A DNA stretch of 64,000 nucleotides from Mytilus edulis (taxonomy: Eukaryota; Mollusca; Bivalvia; Mytilida; Mytilidae): NCBI RefSeq assembly GCF_963676685.1, contig NC_092344.1, positions 86,272,749-86,336,748 of the forward strand, read 5' to 3'. Under the pieces are notes generated by a model. The model was given only the letters and a program-made list of their open reading frames with translations. It was not told the DNA's origin and did no database searches. Every line of letters begins with the position of its first letter. Within the stretch, counting starts at the first letter, position 1. Positions 39,872 to 50,744 of the stretch are shown in pieces. The position numbers and the translations under genes were made by a program.

Positions 39872-41212
39872 ATGCATGTAATAACAGCACAAAATACAAA
39901 TAATGACAAACGTTTCCTTTCTGGAAATCATTATACAAGTAACCATGTTGAAGACGGCAACAGCAATAATGGATCGGACTCGGACGAAGCCTCACAAGAC
40001 GACATTAACGATTTGACACATCATTTTTTGTTGGAATGTGACGAACACGTTTGTTCCAGAGATACTTGTAAACGGATTACCCTAAATGTTAGTGGCCTAA
40101 GATTTGAGACACAAGTCCGAACACTGAAACGACTGCCAGAAACATTACTTGGCAACGATGAAAAACGCAAAAAATTCTGGGATCCAAATAGAGGTGAATA
40201 TTTTTTCGACAGACATCGACCTAGTTTCCCTGCTATCTTGTTCTTCTACCAAAGTGGAGGTAGGCTTGTTAGGCCTATGGAAGTTCCCACGGACGTCTTT
40301 TTAGGGGAAATACAGTTTTTCGAAATGGGGAGAAGTGTAATAAAGTCGTATATGAAATCTGAAGGATTCATAACAGAGACTGAAAATCATGTCATGCCAA
40401 AAGGCAGCCTGAGTAAAACAGTATGGGAGTTTCTTGAGTATCCAGAAACATCAGTTGCTGCTAAAATCTTTGCAGGTGTTAGTGTAACATTTATTGTTCT
40501 ATCTACCGTATCGTTTTGTGTTGAAACGTTACCAAAGTATAAAAATGTTGGTTGTATAAATGTCACAACGTTGGATGCCAATGGAGTACAGGTGGAAAAG
40601 TTAGTTCCTAATTTTGGCCACCCACTTTCAGTAATCGAATCTATAGTAATAGCTTGGTTTGTATTAGAACTGATACTCCGTTTCATCTTTTGTCCCTCGC
40701 GTATTGCTTTTCTAAAGGATCTTATAAACTGGATTGATGTTGCAGCCATTTTTCCATACTTTGTATATCTATTTATGTATGCTGCTTCCGGGAAATGTAA
40801 AGTCGAACAAGATTCTATGGCGGTATTACGTGTTCTTCGTGTTACCAGAATTCTTAAACTGAGCAAACATTCGGAAGGACTTCGGATCTTAGGAAAAACT
40901 TTGAAAACAAGTATGAAAGAATTATTTATGTTTGTACTATTTTTAGGGATTGGAGTTATTATATTTTCCGGTGCGATGTTTTATGCAGAAGAATCTATTG
41001 AAAATACGCAATTCACAAGCATTCCTGCTACATTTTGGTGGGCAGTCGTTTCTATGACAACGGTTGGTTATGGAGACATGTATCCAGAGGGCGTTCTAGG
41101 AAAGCTTGTCGGAAGTATGACTGTGCTGATGGGACTTCTAGCAATTGCACTCCCTGTACCTGTTATTGTTACAAATTTTAATAACTTTTACCGATCTGCT
41201 AAAAACAGTTAG
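39872..41212 (+). CDS. Shaker-family (Kv1-like) voltage-gated potassium channel alpha subunit
   Basis: 446 codons, no introns; an in-frame TAG 30 nt upstream fixes this as the first ATG. Domains: acidic/Asn-rich N-terminus; T1 tetramerisation domain about 67-166 (ITLNVSGLRFETQ, FFDRHRPSFPAIL); S1 195-218; S2 251-274; S3 283-304; voltage sensor S4 317-336; S5 350-371; pore helix and filter with TTVGYGD at 396-402; S6 with PVPVIV at 428-433. An Asn-Val-Thr sequon lies in the S1-S2 loop. S4 has five basic residues (R320, R323, R326, K329, K332), one three-residue step fewer than Shaker, and a Glu where Shaker has its last S4 lysine. A Tyr (404) occupies the external TEA site. The protein ends ten residues after the PVP helix, with no PDZ-binding tail. 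Conducts K+ across the plasma membrane as a tetramer, expected in nerve or muscle. Confidence 0.95.
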   Translation: MHVITAQNTNNDKRFLSGNHYTSNHVEDGNSNNGSDSDEASQDDINDLTHHFLLECDEHVCSRDTCKRITLNVSGLRFETQVRTLKRLPETLLGNDEKRKKFWDPNRGEYFFDRHRPSFPAILFFYQSGGRLVRPMEVPTDVFLGEIQFFEMGRSVIKSYMKSEGFITETENHVMPKGSLSKTVWEFLEYPETSVAAKIFAGVSVTFIVLSTVSFCVETLPKYKNVGCINVTTLDANGVQVEKLVPNFGHPLSVIESIVIAWFVLELILRFIFCPSRIAFLKDLINWIDVAAIFPYFVYLFMYAASGKCKVEQDSMAVLRVLRVTRILKLSKHSEGLRILGKTLKTSMKELFMFVLFLGIGVIIFSGAMFYAEESIENTQFTSIPATFWWAVVSMTTVGYGDMYPEGVLGKLVGSMTVLMGLLAIALPVPVIVTNFNNFYRSAKNS

Positions 41213-42409
41213 TGAGCTTATTCTTACAAATGGAGATAATATGATCCGCTAATTATTCTAGCCCTTAAATTCGTTTTAACAAAGTATTATAAGTCTTTCA
41301 AATATATTTTTGTCAAAATTCACAATCAGTCTTTCAAAAGTTAGTATTTTTATTTTTGACATTTATCTTCATCTTAGGCCCACAAGATCTTAAAATTATT
41401 AACAATTGATATAAACAATCACCTTTCAAAAAAGACTTTTGCTACAGGATGTCCTATAGTGAGATGTTTATATAGATAAAACGTCTTATTTGATAAAGAT
41501 AAATTCCAATTTTAAGCAAATATTTATTTCATAAATGTGTCCAATTATAGCCTTGTTTCGACGTTTTCAAAGGATTGATAAATTTTACTTTTTTTCGTAA
41601 TTTTAGGGGTCAAATGATGACTCTTACCTCCTTCCTAGAATTTCATATACACCTAAATATCTATTTACATAATAGTTTTTTTAAAATAGCTTATTGCCCA
41701 ACCAGTGCTTACTTTGTAATGGCTTTCTGTAATTTCTTAATCAATAAAAGTATAACTTCTCAATGATTTTATATTCATGTAATGTGTATTCTGTTACAAT
41801 AGGATTTCACATTTACAAAAACTCAAGAAAGATTCATGAATACATTTTGTGTACTTATCCTTTTTCTTAATTCTTGTGTATATTTGCAGTCTTATATCTT
41901 ACAACAAAAAAGACAATTTATAGAAATAAAATATTGTTTATCATATATTAATAGTAACAAAAAAGTACATCGGAAGTCTCAATTCTTAAATTGAGACTGT
42001 AATGTAGTTATTTGTAGGATGTATCGCTTGTTCTCCTTTTGATTGTAGGTTTATTGAAATTTTACTGCAGTCATTGCGAATTGTATTCGTTTCCTCGAAT
42101 CTAAAATATATCTTTACGTATCCAACATATGTTTATATTTACAATGCAATTGTCGGGGTGTCATCATTTGTTTGATATGTCTTTCTGCTGTAGTCTGTTA
42201 ATTATTAGTATTATTCCACATCTATGTGCTTCAAAGGTGGTCAAGATATGGGATACAGTGTTAGTTGTTGCTACTATTTCCTTTGACGATGAACAGACGT
42301 AACCTACACTACAGTGGAGGAACCCGTATAACCTGTAGTAAGACCATCACCAGAATATGCCTTTTCAGCTTTGGACGCCTACTTAAGTAAATCTATTAAC
42401 CATATGTTG
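41213..42409. other. Channel 3' flank, no other gene seen
   Basis: AT-rich sequence, presumably including the channel 3' UTR. A 63-codon open frame at 41575-41766 has no features. Confidence 0.4.
41743..41748 (+). terminator. Possible poly(A) signal of the channel gene
   Basis: AATAAA about 530 nt downstream of the channel stop codon. An A/T-rich 3' region between them has no other gene. Confidence 0.4.
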
Positions 42410-43330
42410 ATTCTAAAAAATAATTGAAGAACTTATGGATAATTTTAATTCTCGTTTTTCTAAAATTAGTTCTATTAAAACTTTTTATTTTCCAACCCTC
42501 TATACAACCTTTTTCCATATTAAATTGAAAAATCTTCTAAAAGAAATAATCCACAATGTTTTTTTTTACATTACAATGGTAGCATACATTATAAATTTAT
42601 TACTTTGGGATACCATACGACATTTTGTGTTAATAGTGAACAAAAAGGTAAAACATGCTACACAGAGGAACAAGTGATCATTATGCTGGAGTTTCTTATT
42701 GACAACATATTTGTTGAACTTGGAAGTAGACTTTTACATTAAATTTTGGGCATTCCTATGGGAACGAACTGTGCGCCTCTCCTTGCCGACCACTTCTTAT
42801 CACACGAATCGGAGTTCCTTTAGCCACTTGTCCAAAAACAAGACCAAAGAAGCCAGGTCATTTAGTTTCACGTTCAGATATATTGATCATGTTCTTTCCA
42901 TTAACAGTCAAAACTTTTCTGATTGGGTTCCATTAATATATCCACCAGAACTAGAAATTAAAGAAACAACAGACACGGATTCCTCCGCCTCATTTTTAGA
43001 CTTATACGTCGAATTTGACATACACAGTCATCTCAGTACCAGAATATTTGACAAACGAGACGATTTTAATTTTGAAATTATCAATTTCCCCACCTTACAA
43101 CAAATACCGATATACTAACTTCAACTGCATATTGGATATACATTTTTCCCCAACTTATTCGATATTCAAAATCTTGCAGCCCCTACTCAGACATTGTAAA
43201 ACGTCATCAGTGTCTGAGGAGAAAACAGTTGAACCAGAAGTATGCCAATGACGGTCTCGTCTTTTTTCTAAAATAGTTCATGGGAAGGTACCAAGACCTT
43301 GTTGATTATTATTCTGTATCAATTTCCCAA
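42410..43330 (+). pseudogene. Second reverse-transcriptase relic, catalytic site lost
   Basis: Same family as 32640-33383 but starting further upstream. It includes FYFPTLYTT, where the family has an F-D-F motif A, so the first catalytic Asp is gone. It continues with LEFLIDNIF, the GIPMGTNCAPLLADHF region, RYIDHVLSI (second Asp replaced by His), SASFLDLYVEF, FDKRDDFNFEI and a decayed C-terminal part with RACS-like and KYAND segments to about 43330. Several frameshifts. Confidence 0.75.
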
Positions 43331-43435
43331 ATAATACATGATGCTCTTGAAGTACAGATTCTTGGTACTGACGTTGTTTATCATCTTAATTACGTGTTAT
43401 TCTTTTTACAAGTTAAAATAGGCTAAACATATACA

Positions 43436-43570
43436 CAAGTGATCAGTATGCTGTAGTTTTCATTGACAACATATTTATTTAATTTGGAGGTAGGCCTTTT
43501 CTACAAGCTGCTCAGACTTTATAAAACATCACCAATTTCTGAGCAGAAAATTGAGTTGGCTTATTAGACA
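43436..43570 (+). repeat. Short internally deleted copy of the same RT relic
   Basis: AAGTGATCAGTATGCTGTAG and CATTGACAACATATTTATTT match 42672-42720, then jump to CTGCTCAGACTTTATAAAAC, which matches 43182-43210. The sequence between is deleted. It lies just 100 bp after the larger relic. Confidence 0.65.
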
Positions 43571-44149
43571 CATAATAACAAAAAAACATTTCATGTATAT
43601 ATATATATATATATATATATTCTTACCCCCCCCAAAAAAAAAAAGAATAAAAAAAAAGATTTTTGTGCAATTCTTAAAAGATTTATCATTTAGATAAACA
43701 CAATAGACACTTTGGCTTTGTTTATGTATATGTTTGTGATTAGATCAGTTTAAGATGATATTGATATTTAGTGTGCAAATTTATTGGAATTTGCATTTCT
43801 CGTTTCCATGAAGAATATAAAGCTCCTCCCTCTCATCATGGCTCATTGACTTTGAAACTTTAACTGAGTTCAAAGTTAATGTTTCTGTTTAGGTTTATTT
43901 GAAATGAACAAATTGTGATACGTCAATGGTATTTGGTATGCAGTTGTTTTAGCATTAACACATCTCATTTCCATGGAGATTGTTAGCCATGTACCGTCGT
44001 ACATTATTTATTGACTATGAATATTTGAAAAACTTAAATGTTTTTAAATCTCAACATTTGCATTATCAAAATTACCAAAAAGGCGAGACATATCTCTGAG
44101 TTATTGTTTTTCCATTTTTGCCAAGTACTTTGTCTATATTAAAACTTTT

Positions 44150-44290
44150 AGGAATTTTGGTCCTCAATGCTCTTCAACTTCGTACTTTATTTGGCCTTTT
44201 TAACTTTTTTTGATTCGAGTGTCACTGATGAGTCTTTTGTAGACGAAACGCGTTTCTGGCGTATATACTAAGTTTAGTCCTGGTATCTAT
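44150..44290 (+). ncRNA. Hammerhead ribozyme repeat, subfamily 1
   Basis: Plus strand: GTGTCA, CTGATGA (44225-44231), helix II GTCT/AGAC, GAAA (44245-44248), triplet TTC (44254-44256), TGGCGT. Helices I and II pair, helix I with an extra G-U wobble. Helix III has a C/U mismatch. Predicted cleavage after 44256. Confidence 0.7.
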
Positions 44291-44736
44291 GATGAGTTTA
44301 TCTATATGCTATTTTGTGTTTCTTTGTTGACACAGAAATTGTTTTTATAATAATCTAGATTATATTAAAATGTTTACTGTTGTTCCCCAATTTTTGAAAC
44401 TTTTACCTATTATGTCTGTTTGTTTGCTCACACATTGCTGTCAATATAACAGAATTAAACGAGACTTTCATACAAGTGAGAGGTCTAGTTAGGTATAAAA
44501 AGCAGATTTAATCCACCATTTTCTATAAACGAAATGCATGTACCAATCAGGAATATGACAGTCGTTTTCATTCCTAAGGTGTGTTTGAGCTTTTGATTTT
44601 GCCATTTTATAAAGGACTTCCCGTTTTGAATTTCCCTTGCAAGTATTTTTGTTATTTTACTTTGTACAGAATATTATAGTATACACAACTATTGGTTCTA
44701 TATATCTTAATGCTCGCTTCTCTCTTTTTAGCACAT

Positions 44737-44862
44737 ATGCTGATTTGCCGAGACAAATCGATTAGTTCTCTTATGAAATTCAGTAAGTTCCATGGACACG
44801 GACTTTTGAACGCTCTCCACAAACTGTCGAAAATTCTTGCTAAACGGAAGAAGCGGGTGTGA
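44737..44862 (+). CDS. Possible terminal exon or small basic reading frame
   Basis: A strong acceptor (TTCTCTCTTTTTAG, ending at 44731) precedes an open frame with an ATG at 44737 and TGA at 44860-44862, 41 codons. It encodes a Lys/Arg/His-rich peptide with KFSKFHGHGLLNALHKL and an AKRKKRV end. It looks protein-like and may be the last exon of an unidentified gene or part of a retroelement. No partner exon found. Confidence 0.25.
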   Translation: MLICRDKSISSLMKFSKFHGHGLLNALHKLSKILAKRKKRV

Positions 44863-45548
44863 GCCTAAAAAAAGTCTTCTTTAGCTTTTAAGTGTTAAGG
44901 ACTTCCCGATCTGGGTCTATTCAACACAGTGTCTGAGGTTCTGATTACTTCCAAACTATGCGAACACCCTAATCTACCCTACTGCAACGTCATTACTCAT
45001 ACCGACTTCCGACTTCCAAAATACCGATACTCGACGTCGATCATTTTTCGGCATTGCTATACGGTACTCAGGAAATCACTTGAAGATGAAACTAATTAGC
45101 TTTCTTCCTCAATAAAAATACCGTGAACAGAGAACAAAATGACAGTCCAAAGTCATCTATGAAAGATACGGCGCATATTAGACTATATTAACTTTGTATC
45201 ATAGATCAAATTTATTCGTTCAGTATATATTCGCTAGTTTTTATTAATATGTTATTTAATTGTGGTGAACCATTTTAATTGATATTTTAAAGTGTATATC
45301 TTCTGTTGTGATGTTATACTATTGCTATATAAGTTGGTTGAAGGCTGCAGCCTCTTAAAACGTTTAAACCACTTGCATTTGTTTGCACCTGTCCTATGTC
45401 AGAAACCTAGTGTTCAGTGGTTGTATTTTGTTGATGTGGTTCATAAGTTTCTCTTTTCCCGATTTCAAGGAAATTCAAGGGGTTCGGATAGATTTTGATG
45501 TATAGGTGATCAGGTAATGTAGCTAAAATTTGATGAATATAGTTATCA

Positions 45549-45620
45549 TAGGTACCAGGATTATAATCTAATACGCCAGGAGCGCGTTTCATTTACATAA
45601 AACTCATCATTACTTTACCT
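45549..45620 (-). ncRNA. Decayed hammerhead repeat fragment
   Basis: Minus strand has ATGATGA in place of CTGATGA, helix II GTTT/AAAT, GAAA, and TCC where the NUH triplet should be. Both the core and the cleavage triplet are lost, so it should be inactive. The flank GGTACCAGGATTATAAT matches 14727-14750. Confidence 0.6.
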
Positions 45621-45699
45621 CCATATTCAGAAGTAATTTAAGAAGGCTATGGGGTAAATTATGAGACAATAGATACTATATAGAGACTGTGATAGAGGA

Positions 45700-47270
45700 T
45701 GAGCGGAAAATTTAGTCGCCAGATGTTTTGTGGATCCTTTTTCAGGATAGTATTCCTGTTAGATTGGTAAACATTAACAGTTCTGTGAAGATTCGTAAAA
45801 AATATTTATTAGAAGAGATTCATCCTGTTGTTAAATATGACAATATTGTACATGAAGTTAGAAATAATTGTAACATGAAGGTATAATTTATTTTGTTGAA
45901 ATCGGTAAAGGTATTATTCAATGTGATCTGATTCGATTAAACCCCCTATTTTCACGGTGATTTAAAGTGTTTTAAGTTTTCTAGTTTAGACACTATTACC
46001 AAAGGAGTTCAAGTCAACACCCCAAAGTTACCAGATCATTTGAAGGAATTCATATGAAGAGTTGTGTTTAATTGAGTAATTCTAAAGATGAACTTAAATT
46101 GACTGAAGCTTTAATTAACAATCAGAATGCTTTTCCTAAAGATAAAGCTGATCTAGGACTAGTTCTTGCTCATTTATTGAACATCTCCAATAAGACAACA
46201 GTTGAGGCGCACGCCACAAAATTTTGAATGAAAAAAAGAAAAACAATTTAAGGACCAACTTGACCAATGTGTAATCAGACCTTCCAAATCAGACTGAGCA
46301 TCAGGGGTGGTTCTCGTTAGGAAGAAATACAACTCAGTATGCTGGTGTTTTGATTACAGGAACTTAAACCAGTTTTATGTACGGGACGCGTACCCACTGC
46401 CATAAATAACTATGTGCCTGGATTGTCTAGCAAACGTAAGTTTATATTCAGTCTGTGTTCTTCATTCAGTTTATTGGCAACTTCGTATGGCGGAGGAAGA
46501 CAGTCATAAAAGTGCTCTAATAATACATTACGAGTTCTACGAGTATATTAAAATGCCCTTTAGTATTTACAATACTCCTCGTACATTTCAAAGGTGTATG
46601 AAATTGATTTTTCGAGGTCTACAGTGGGTGAACGTCCAGTGTAAATACTTTCATACAGCTGTACCGTCATTATTTGTCTGGTCAGAAATTTCTGTTACGC
46701 ACTGACCGCGGCTCCCTTAAATTGTTAATTGAATTCCACAAGGTCAAGTTGCACAATTGTTGGATTTTTTCGCAGTTTAATTTTGAAGTACAACATAGAC
46801 CAGAATGCTGATGCATTATCTCGTAAAGATGGTAAACATCCGTTGTGTCCACATAAGAAATACGGTCAATATAAATAAGATTGTAGTACTTGTCAAACTG
46901 TTGTAAATGATTGGTCTGAATTTGATAGTACGATAGATAAAGTCAAAATATATTTTCTTGTGGTGTTAAGAGTAGTGATCCAAAGTCAAAATAAGAAACT
47001 GATTCAATCAAATTGGTAAGTTGGTTATACAACTAGAGAAATTGAAACATTTCAATGAGAGGATAATGATTTGAAATTTATACAACTGTTGACTGATATT
47101 AATATTTTACCTAAAAGGCTTAAAGTTATGACAAACAGTTCATCAGAAGTACTGGTTAAATTTAAATCTTTTGCATAAAGGAAATGGAGTTTTACATCAG
47201 AAAAGATTATTACCAAATGATGGGATTTCTAATCAGTTACTAGCATGTAACAAAATGGATCTTAATCATT
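45700..47270 (+). pseudogene. Ty3/gypsy retrotransposon pol relic
   Basis: A heavily broken frame follows the order of a Ty3/gypsy pol. First comes a protease-RT linker (LLEEIHPVVKYDN; LPDHLKE). Next are RT parts: a VIRPSKSD...VVLVRKK region, CFDYRNLNQFYVRDAYPLP near 46345-46402, YWQLRMAEED, and IKMPFSIYNTPRTFQRCMKL. RNase H follows (FLLRT-H-SL, a FEVQHRPE-like stretch and NADALSRKDG at 46804-46833). A faint integrase start lies to about 47270. The catalytic YxDD segment between RT and RNase H is deleted. Many stops and shifts. Confidence 0.8.
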
Positions 47271-48119
47271 AATTTAATACCAAACCCAATCCAATAAACT
47301 TAAGATAGTAAACCGCAAACAAAATTAAGGTGCAAAAATGAGAACACCATATCCGGATTTCGAGAATTAATGTCTCTTCATTGAGGTTAGGAATCGAAAC
47401 GGTATTTGGAAAGCCATATAGTTTACCTCACTATAGAAAATATTCTTGAATTTTGAAGAGTCGAAATAGGATGGACGGATCATATAAACCCGAAGGCAAA
47501 TATAGTACAAACACAAACGAAAAAATATAAACAACTCTTTATATGAAAACATATATATTTACAGTTTATGTTGTCCGATCACATTATCTATACTATTAAA
47601 CGAGAAGACCTCATTTTGTGTGTCGCTTCTCTTCTTACCACAAAACATTAATCAACATGCCTATGTCCTATAGGTACAGTGCATAGTCTCATTTGTCATC
47701 CATTCATATGATTGTTCAGATTGATTTATTTTGGGAGAAAAACGAGAAAAAAGGCATTGGGATATTGTCCCGTCATTGGATGAAATTTTAAGTCAGATTA
47801 GACTTCCGGTTTACGTTTTTCTGTATACTTTGAACATACATATCCTCTACAAATAAAGTGTATTTTCAGAATTCTATCTGCTATCATTTTCAAGTTTACT
47901 ATATCTACGGCGGTCACAGACCTCATTAGATAGAGAGGGTCTGTATACTATATTAATGACCACCATGGATCGATTAGTAAATTTAGAATTGAAAGTAAAT
48001 ACACTTTATTTATATAGTAATGAATGTTCATAGCGCTAAAATTATTCATATGAAGTTTTGATACCTTTTCTGAAATATTCCAATCATTTAATCTTTTACA
48101 AAATTCATTGACTACAAAA
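47271..48119. other. Intergenic with a probable interspersed repeat
   Basis: Positions 47585-47830 (CTATACTATTAAACGAGAAG, GTGTGTCGCTTCTCTTCTT) have the look of a mussel repeat I recall, but no second copy occurs in this window. Nothing coding. Confidence 0.35.
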
Positions 48120-48330
48120 AAAGAAGATGTGGTATGATTGCCATGTTGAGACAACTCTCCACAAGAGACAAAAATGACACAGAAATTAACAACTATAGGT
48201 CACCGTACGGCCTTCAACAACGAGCAAAGCCCATACCACATACTCAGCTTTTTTAAAAAAAGGTCCCAAAATGACAATGTAAAACAATTCAAACGAGAAA
48301 ACTAGCGGCCTTATTTATGTACAAAAAATA
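48120..48330 (-). repeat. Interspersed mussel-type repeat
   Basis: Reverse complement of the 33840-34037 block: AAGAAGATGTGGTATGATTG, CACCGTACGGCCTTCAACAA, GAGCAAAGCCCATACCACAT, AATGTAAAACAATTCAAACG. Confidence 0.85.
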
Positions 48331-48574
48331 ATCGAAAACCAAGTATGCAAAGGAGGAGGGATAAAAAACATTTTCATGTCCCCAATAACCTGACTTATGA
48401 TACTTTTGTTGAAATTCTCCATTCATTCAATATTTTACAAAATTATCGATATTATGGATTACAAACAGAGATATGGAACAAATAGAGATAATCAGTTTGG
48501 AAAGAACTAGCATGAATTTACCTTCATGGTGCTTCGCTATAAATGTTGATTGACAGAATGTACAAAGTTACCCA

Positions 48575-49310
48575 CAAATTATTTGTCATGCATGGGAGGC
48601 AATGCTCAGATGCCAAATAGAATCGTATAAACAGCAGGAGGCAGTAATTGATTGGCGTAAAGAACTAGACACTGTGTAGAGCTCTTGTGATCATACACCT
48701 GACACCAGTGAAAAGTATGCCGGATAATTTTAGATTTTGAGGTATGGAAAAGAATATTACAAGAATTTCGCTAGACTAAGAGATAACATTTCGGCAAAGT
48801 TGCAAAGACTGAGGGGAAATCGAGAGGTATAAATTACTCTACAACAATCACCGGTATCGTCTTCATCTAATGTGAGTAACCGAACTTACATATTATCAAC
48901 GAAGGATGAAAATCTTTCGTCAAATGACGTAGTGATGGAATTCAAACGAAGCGCATCCATTTGTAGAGACTGTGTATTCACACAGGATGAACCAGAACTG
49001 GAGTTGATAAGATTAGAAAACAAGGATGAGATTGGAGCTGCGGCCTCTATTGCCGACGAAGATGTGCTACCCTCGGCCAAATCTGATCATTCAACTTCTA
49101 AAAATTTTGAAACAAATTTAAAATAAAAGGCAAGGCCAAAATAAGGCAAAAGGAGTGAGAACATCAATGATAATAGCAGAGGGAGTTGTGCAAGATCTCA
49201 CAATTCAAGAGATACAAACATGCCACTCGCCTCAATTAAATCAGTTCAACAGATGAACTTAGAAAATTGGATGCATCTGCATATGAACGATTAGAATGCG
49301 AGTGTAAGTT
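48575..49310 (+). pseudogene. Decayed or split hypothetical locus
   Basis: Successive plus-strand pieces look protein-like: EAMLRCQIESYKQQEAVIDW near 48600, KNFARLRDNISAKLQRLRGN near 48760-48830, then an 84-codon frame (48872-49126) that starts without ATG and is acidic, with ICRDCVFTQDEPELELIRLE and a Ser/Asp/Ala-rich end. A further piece (STDELRKLDASAYERLECE, about 49243-49304) runs into a GTAAGT. The pieces may be exons of a gene or the remains of a retroelement gag-like frame. I do not recognise the family. Confidence 0.3.
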
Positions 49311-50173
49311 TTTTGTGTGCTTGTGTTGTGTTTACTTTTTGATTTACTTTTTTATGTATTAATAACTTGAAACGTTTTTTTTGTGAAATATAATCCGTAA
49401 ACATAATATGCTAATGAATGTGTATTTATGATGTAACTTACCAAATGACATATGGCATGTGATTTGCAGAACAGGATGCAACCCTCTGGTGCACCGTGAA
49501 AAGTCGTAAGGTTGTAAGTCACTGGCGTAGTGGGAATAAACTCGTAGACTTGGCCTGCTGCAAATCAAATCTTGCTTATGCATGGTATTTTTATTGCTGT
49601 AAGTTCATGTCATTTGTGAATTAATGTGTTGTTCGGTCACTCGTTGAATATTTTTTTCTATTTGAATTCTGATTAGTTATTCTACAATTAGCCCAAAATC
49701 TCTGGCTAAACTAACACATTACTTGCCATATAGAGCTGAAACATTGCACAACATTAAAAACAAGTTGTGTATAGAAAAAACTGATTCACAATACAGGGAA
49801 ACAAACAAGCCCTTCATTGAATCTGATTAACTTACTATCAGACAGTATGAGTGAACTTAACACCACAGCATTATTCCAGGAGAATTCTTAGTGTCCATTT
49901 GTGCATATTTAATAAAAACAGTGGCAACATCATATCAGTCTAACTGAATGTTAAACTACAGGGTGTATGGGATCACAGACATGTAAAAGCAAATAACTTG
50001 TTTTCTTATTAAATCTCTGAATTATCTGCTAAACAGATTCATGGGAGAAAGAGAATGAATTCGGAAATCTAAGACAACCAAACAGTGATTTCTTGCCTTC
50101 GCAAACAGATTTTCGAAGCATACTCAGAAACCTGTAATAGATTTGAATCAGTTTATTTCCCTCCCAAGAGCAA
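49311..50173. other. Intergenic, no gene recognised
   Basis: AT-rich sequence with no convincing frame or repeat copy elsewhere in the window. Confidence 0.4.
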
Positions 50174-50199
50174 TAATAAAATCAACGGTACCAATTTTG

Positions 50200-50247
50200 T
50201 TGCACCAGATGCGCATTTCGACAAAATATGTCTTTTCAGTGATGCTC
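50200..50247 (-). ncRNA. Hammerhead ribozyme, subfamily 2, one core change
   Basis: Same as the copy 350 bp away, but the core reads CTGAAAA: the conserved G of the GA step is A. All three helices still pair. Predicted cleavage would be between 50208 and 50207, probably much weakened. Confidence 0.75.
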
Positions 50248-50549
50248 GTGGCCAAAATATTTGAAATCCAAAGCTTATATAAAAGATGAAGAGCTATAAT
50301 CCAAAAGGTCCAAAAAGTATAGTCAAATTCGTGAAAGGAATCAGAGCTTTGCACGAGGGAGATACATTCCTTAATTTATAATAATTTATAATATTTTGTA
50401 ACAGCAAATTTAAATAACACAAAAAATCCGTATTTTCATGCCAGTACCGAAGTACTGGCTACTGGGCTGGTGATACCCTCGGGGACTAATAGTCCGCCAG
50501 CAGAGGCATCGACCCAGTGGTAGTAATAAAATCAACGGTACCAATTTTG

Positions 50550-50597
50550 TTGCACCAGATGCGCATTTCGACAAAATATGTCTCTTCAGTGATGCTC
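50550..50597 (-). ncRNA. Hammerhead ribozyme, subfamily 2, core intact
   Basis: Minus strand: GCATCA (50595-50590), CTGAAGA (50589-50583), helix II GACA/TGTC with a 5-nt loop, GAAA (50569-50566), T-GCGC-A as helix III, triplet ATC (50560-50558), TGGTGC. Helix I pairs GCATCA with TGGTGC over six positions with one G-U. The fifth core base (A for U) is the position known to vary in hammerheads. Predicted cleavage between 50558 and 50557. Confidence 0.8.
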
Positions 50598-50744
50598 GTG
50601 GCCAAAATATTTGAAATCCAAAGCTTATATAAAAGATGAAGAGCTATAATCCAATAAGTGGTGCATCAGGCCAACTTCTAAAAGGTGCACAATCAAATGG
50701 GTTGAAAGAAAGGCGAAAGATATCAGAGGAACAGTTAAAACTAA

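Larger units (their letters stand above)
50174..50654 (-). mobile_element. Retrozyme-like dimer: two hammerhead repeats 350 bp apart
   Basis: Two direct repeats of about 131 bp (50174-50304 and 50524-50654) are exactly 350 bp out of register and flank 219 bp of non-coding sequence. Each carries a minus-strand hammerhead. Cleavage at both sites would release a 350-nt unit (50557 to 50208, read on the minus strand). This is the known architecture of retrozymes, small non-coding retroelements moved through circular RNA. The upstream-in-transcript ribozyme (50524-50654) looks intact; the other has one core base changed. Neither strand encodes a protein. Confidence 0.75.

Noticed and set aside
40387..40866. 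159-codon minus-strand frame
   Set aside because: Antisense shadow of the channel gene.
43595..43622. TA dinucleotide run
   Set aside because: A simple microsatellite with no further structure; not worth a separate call.
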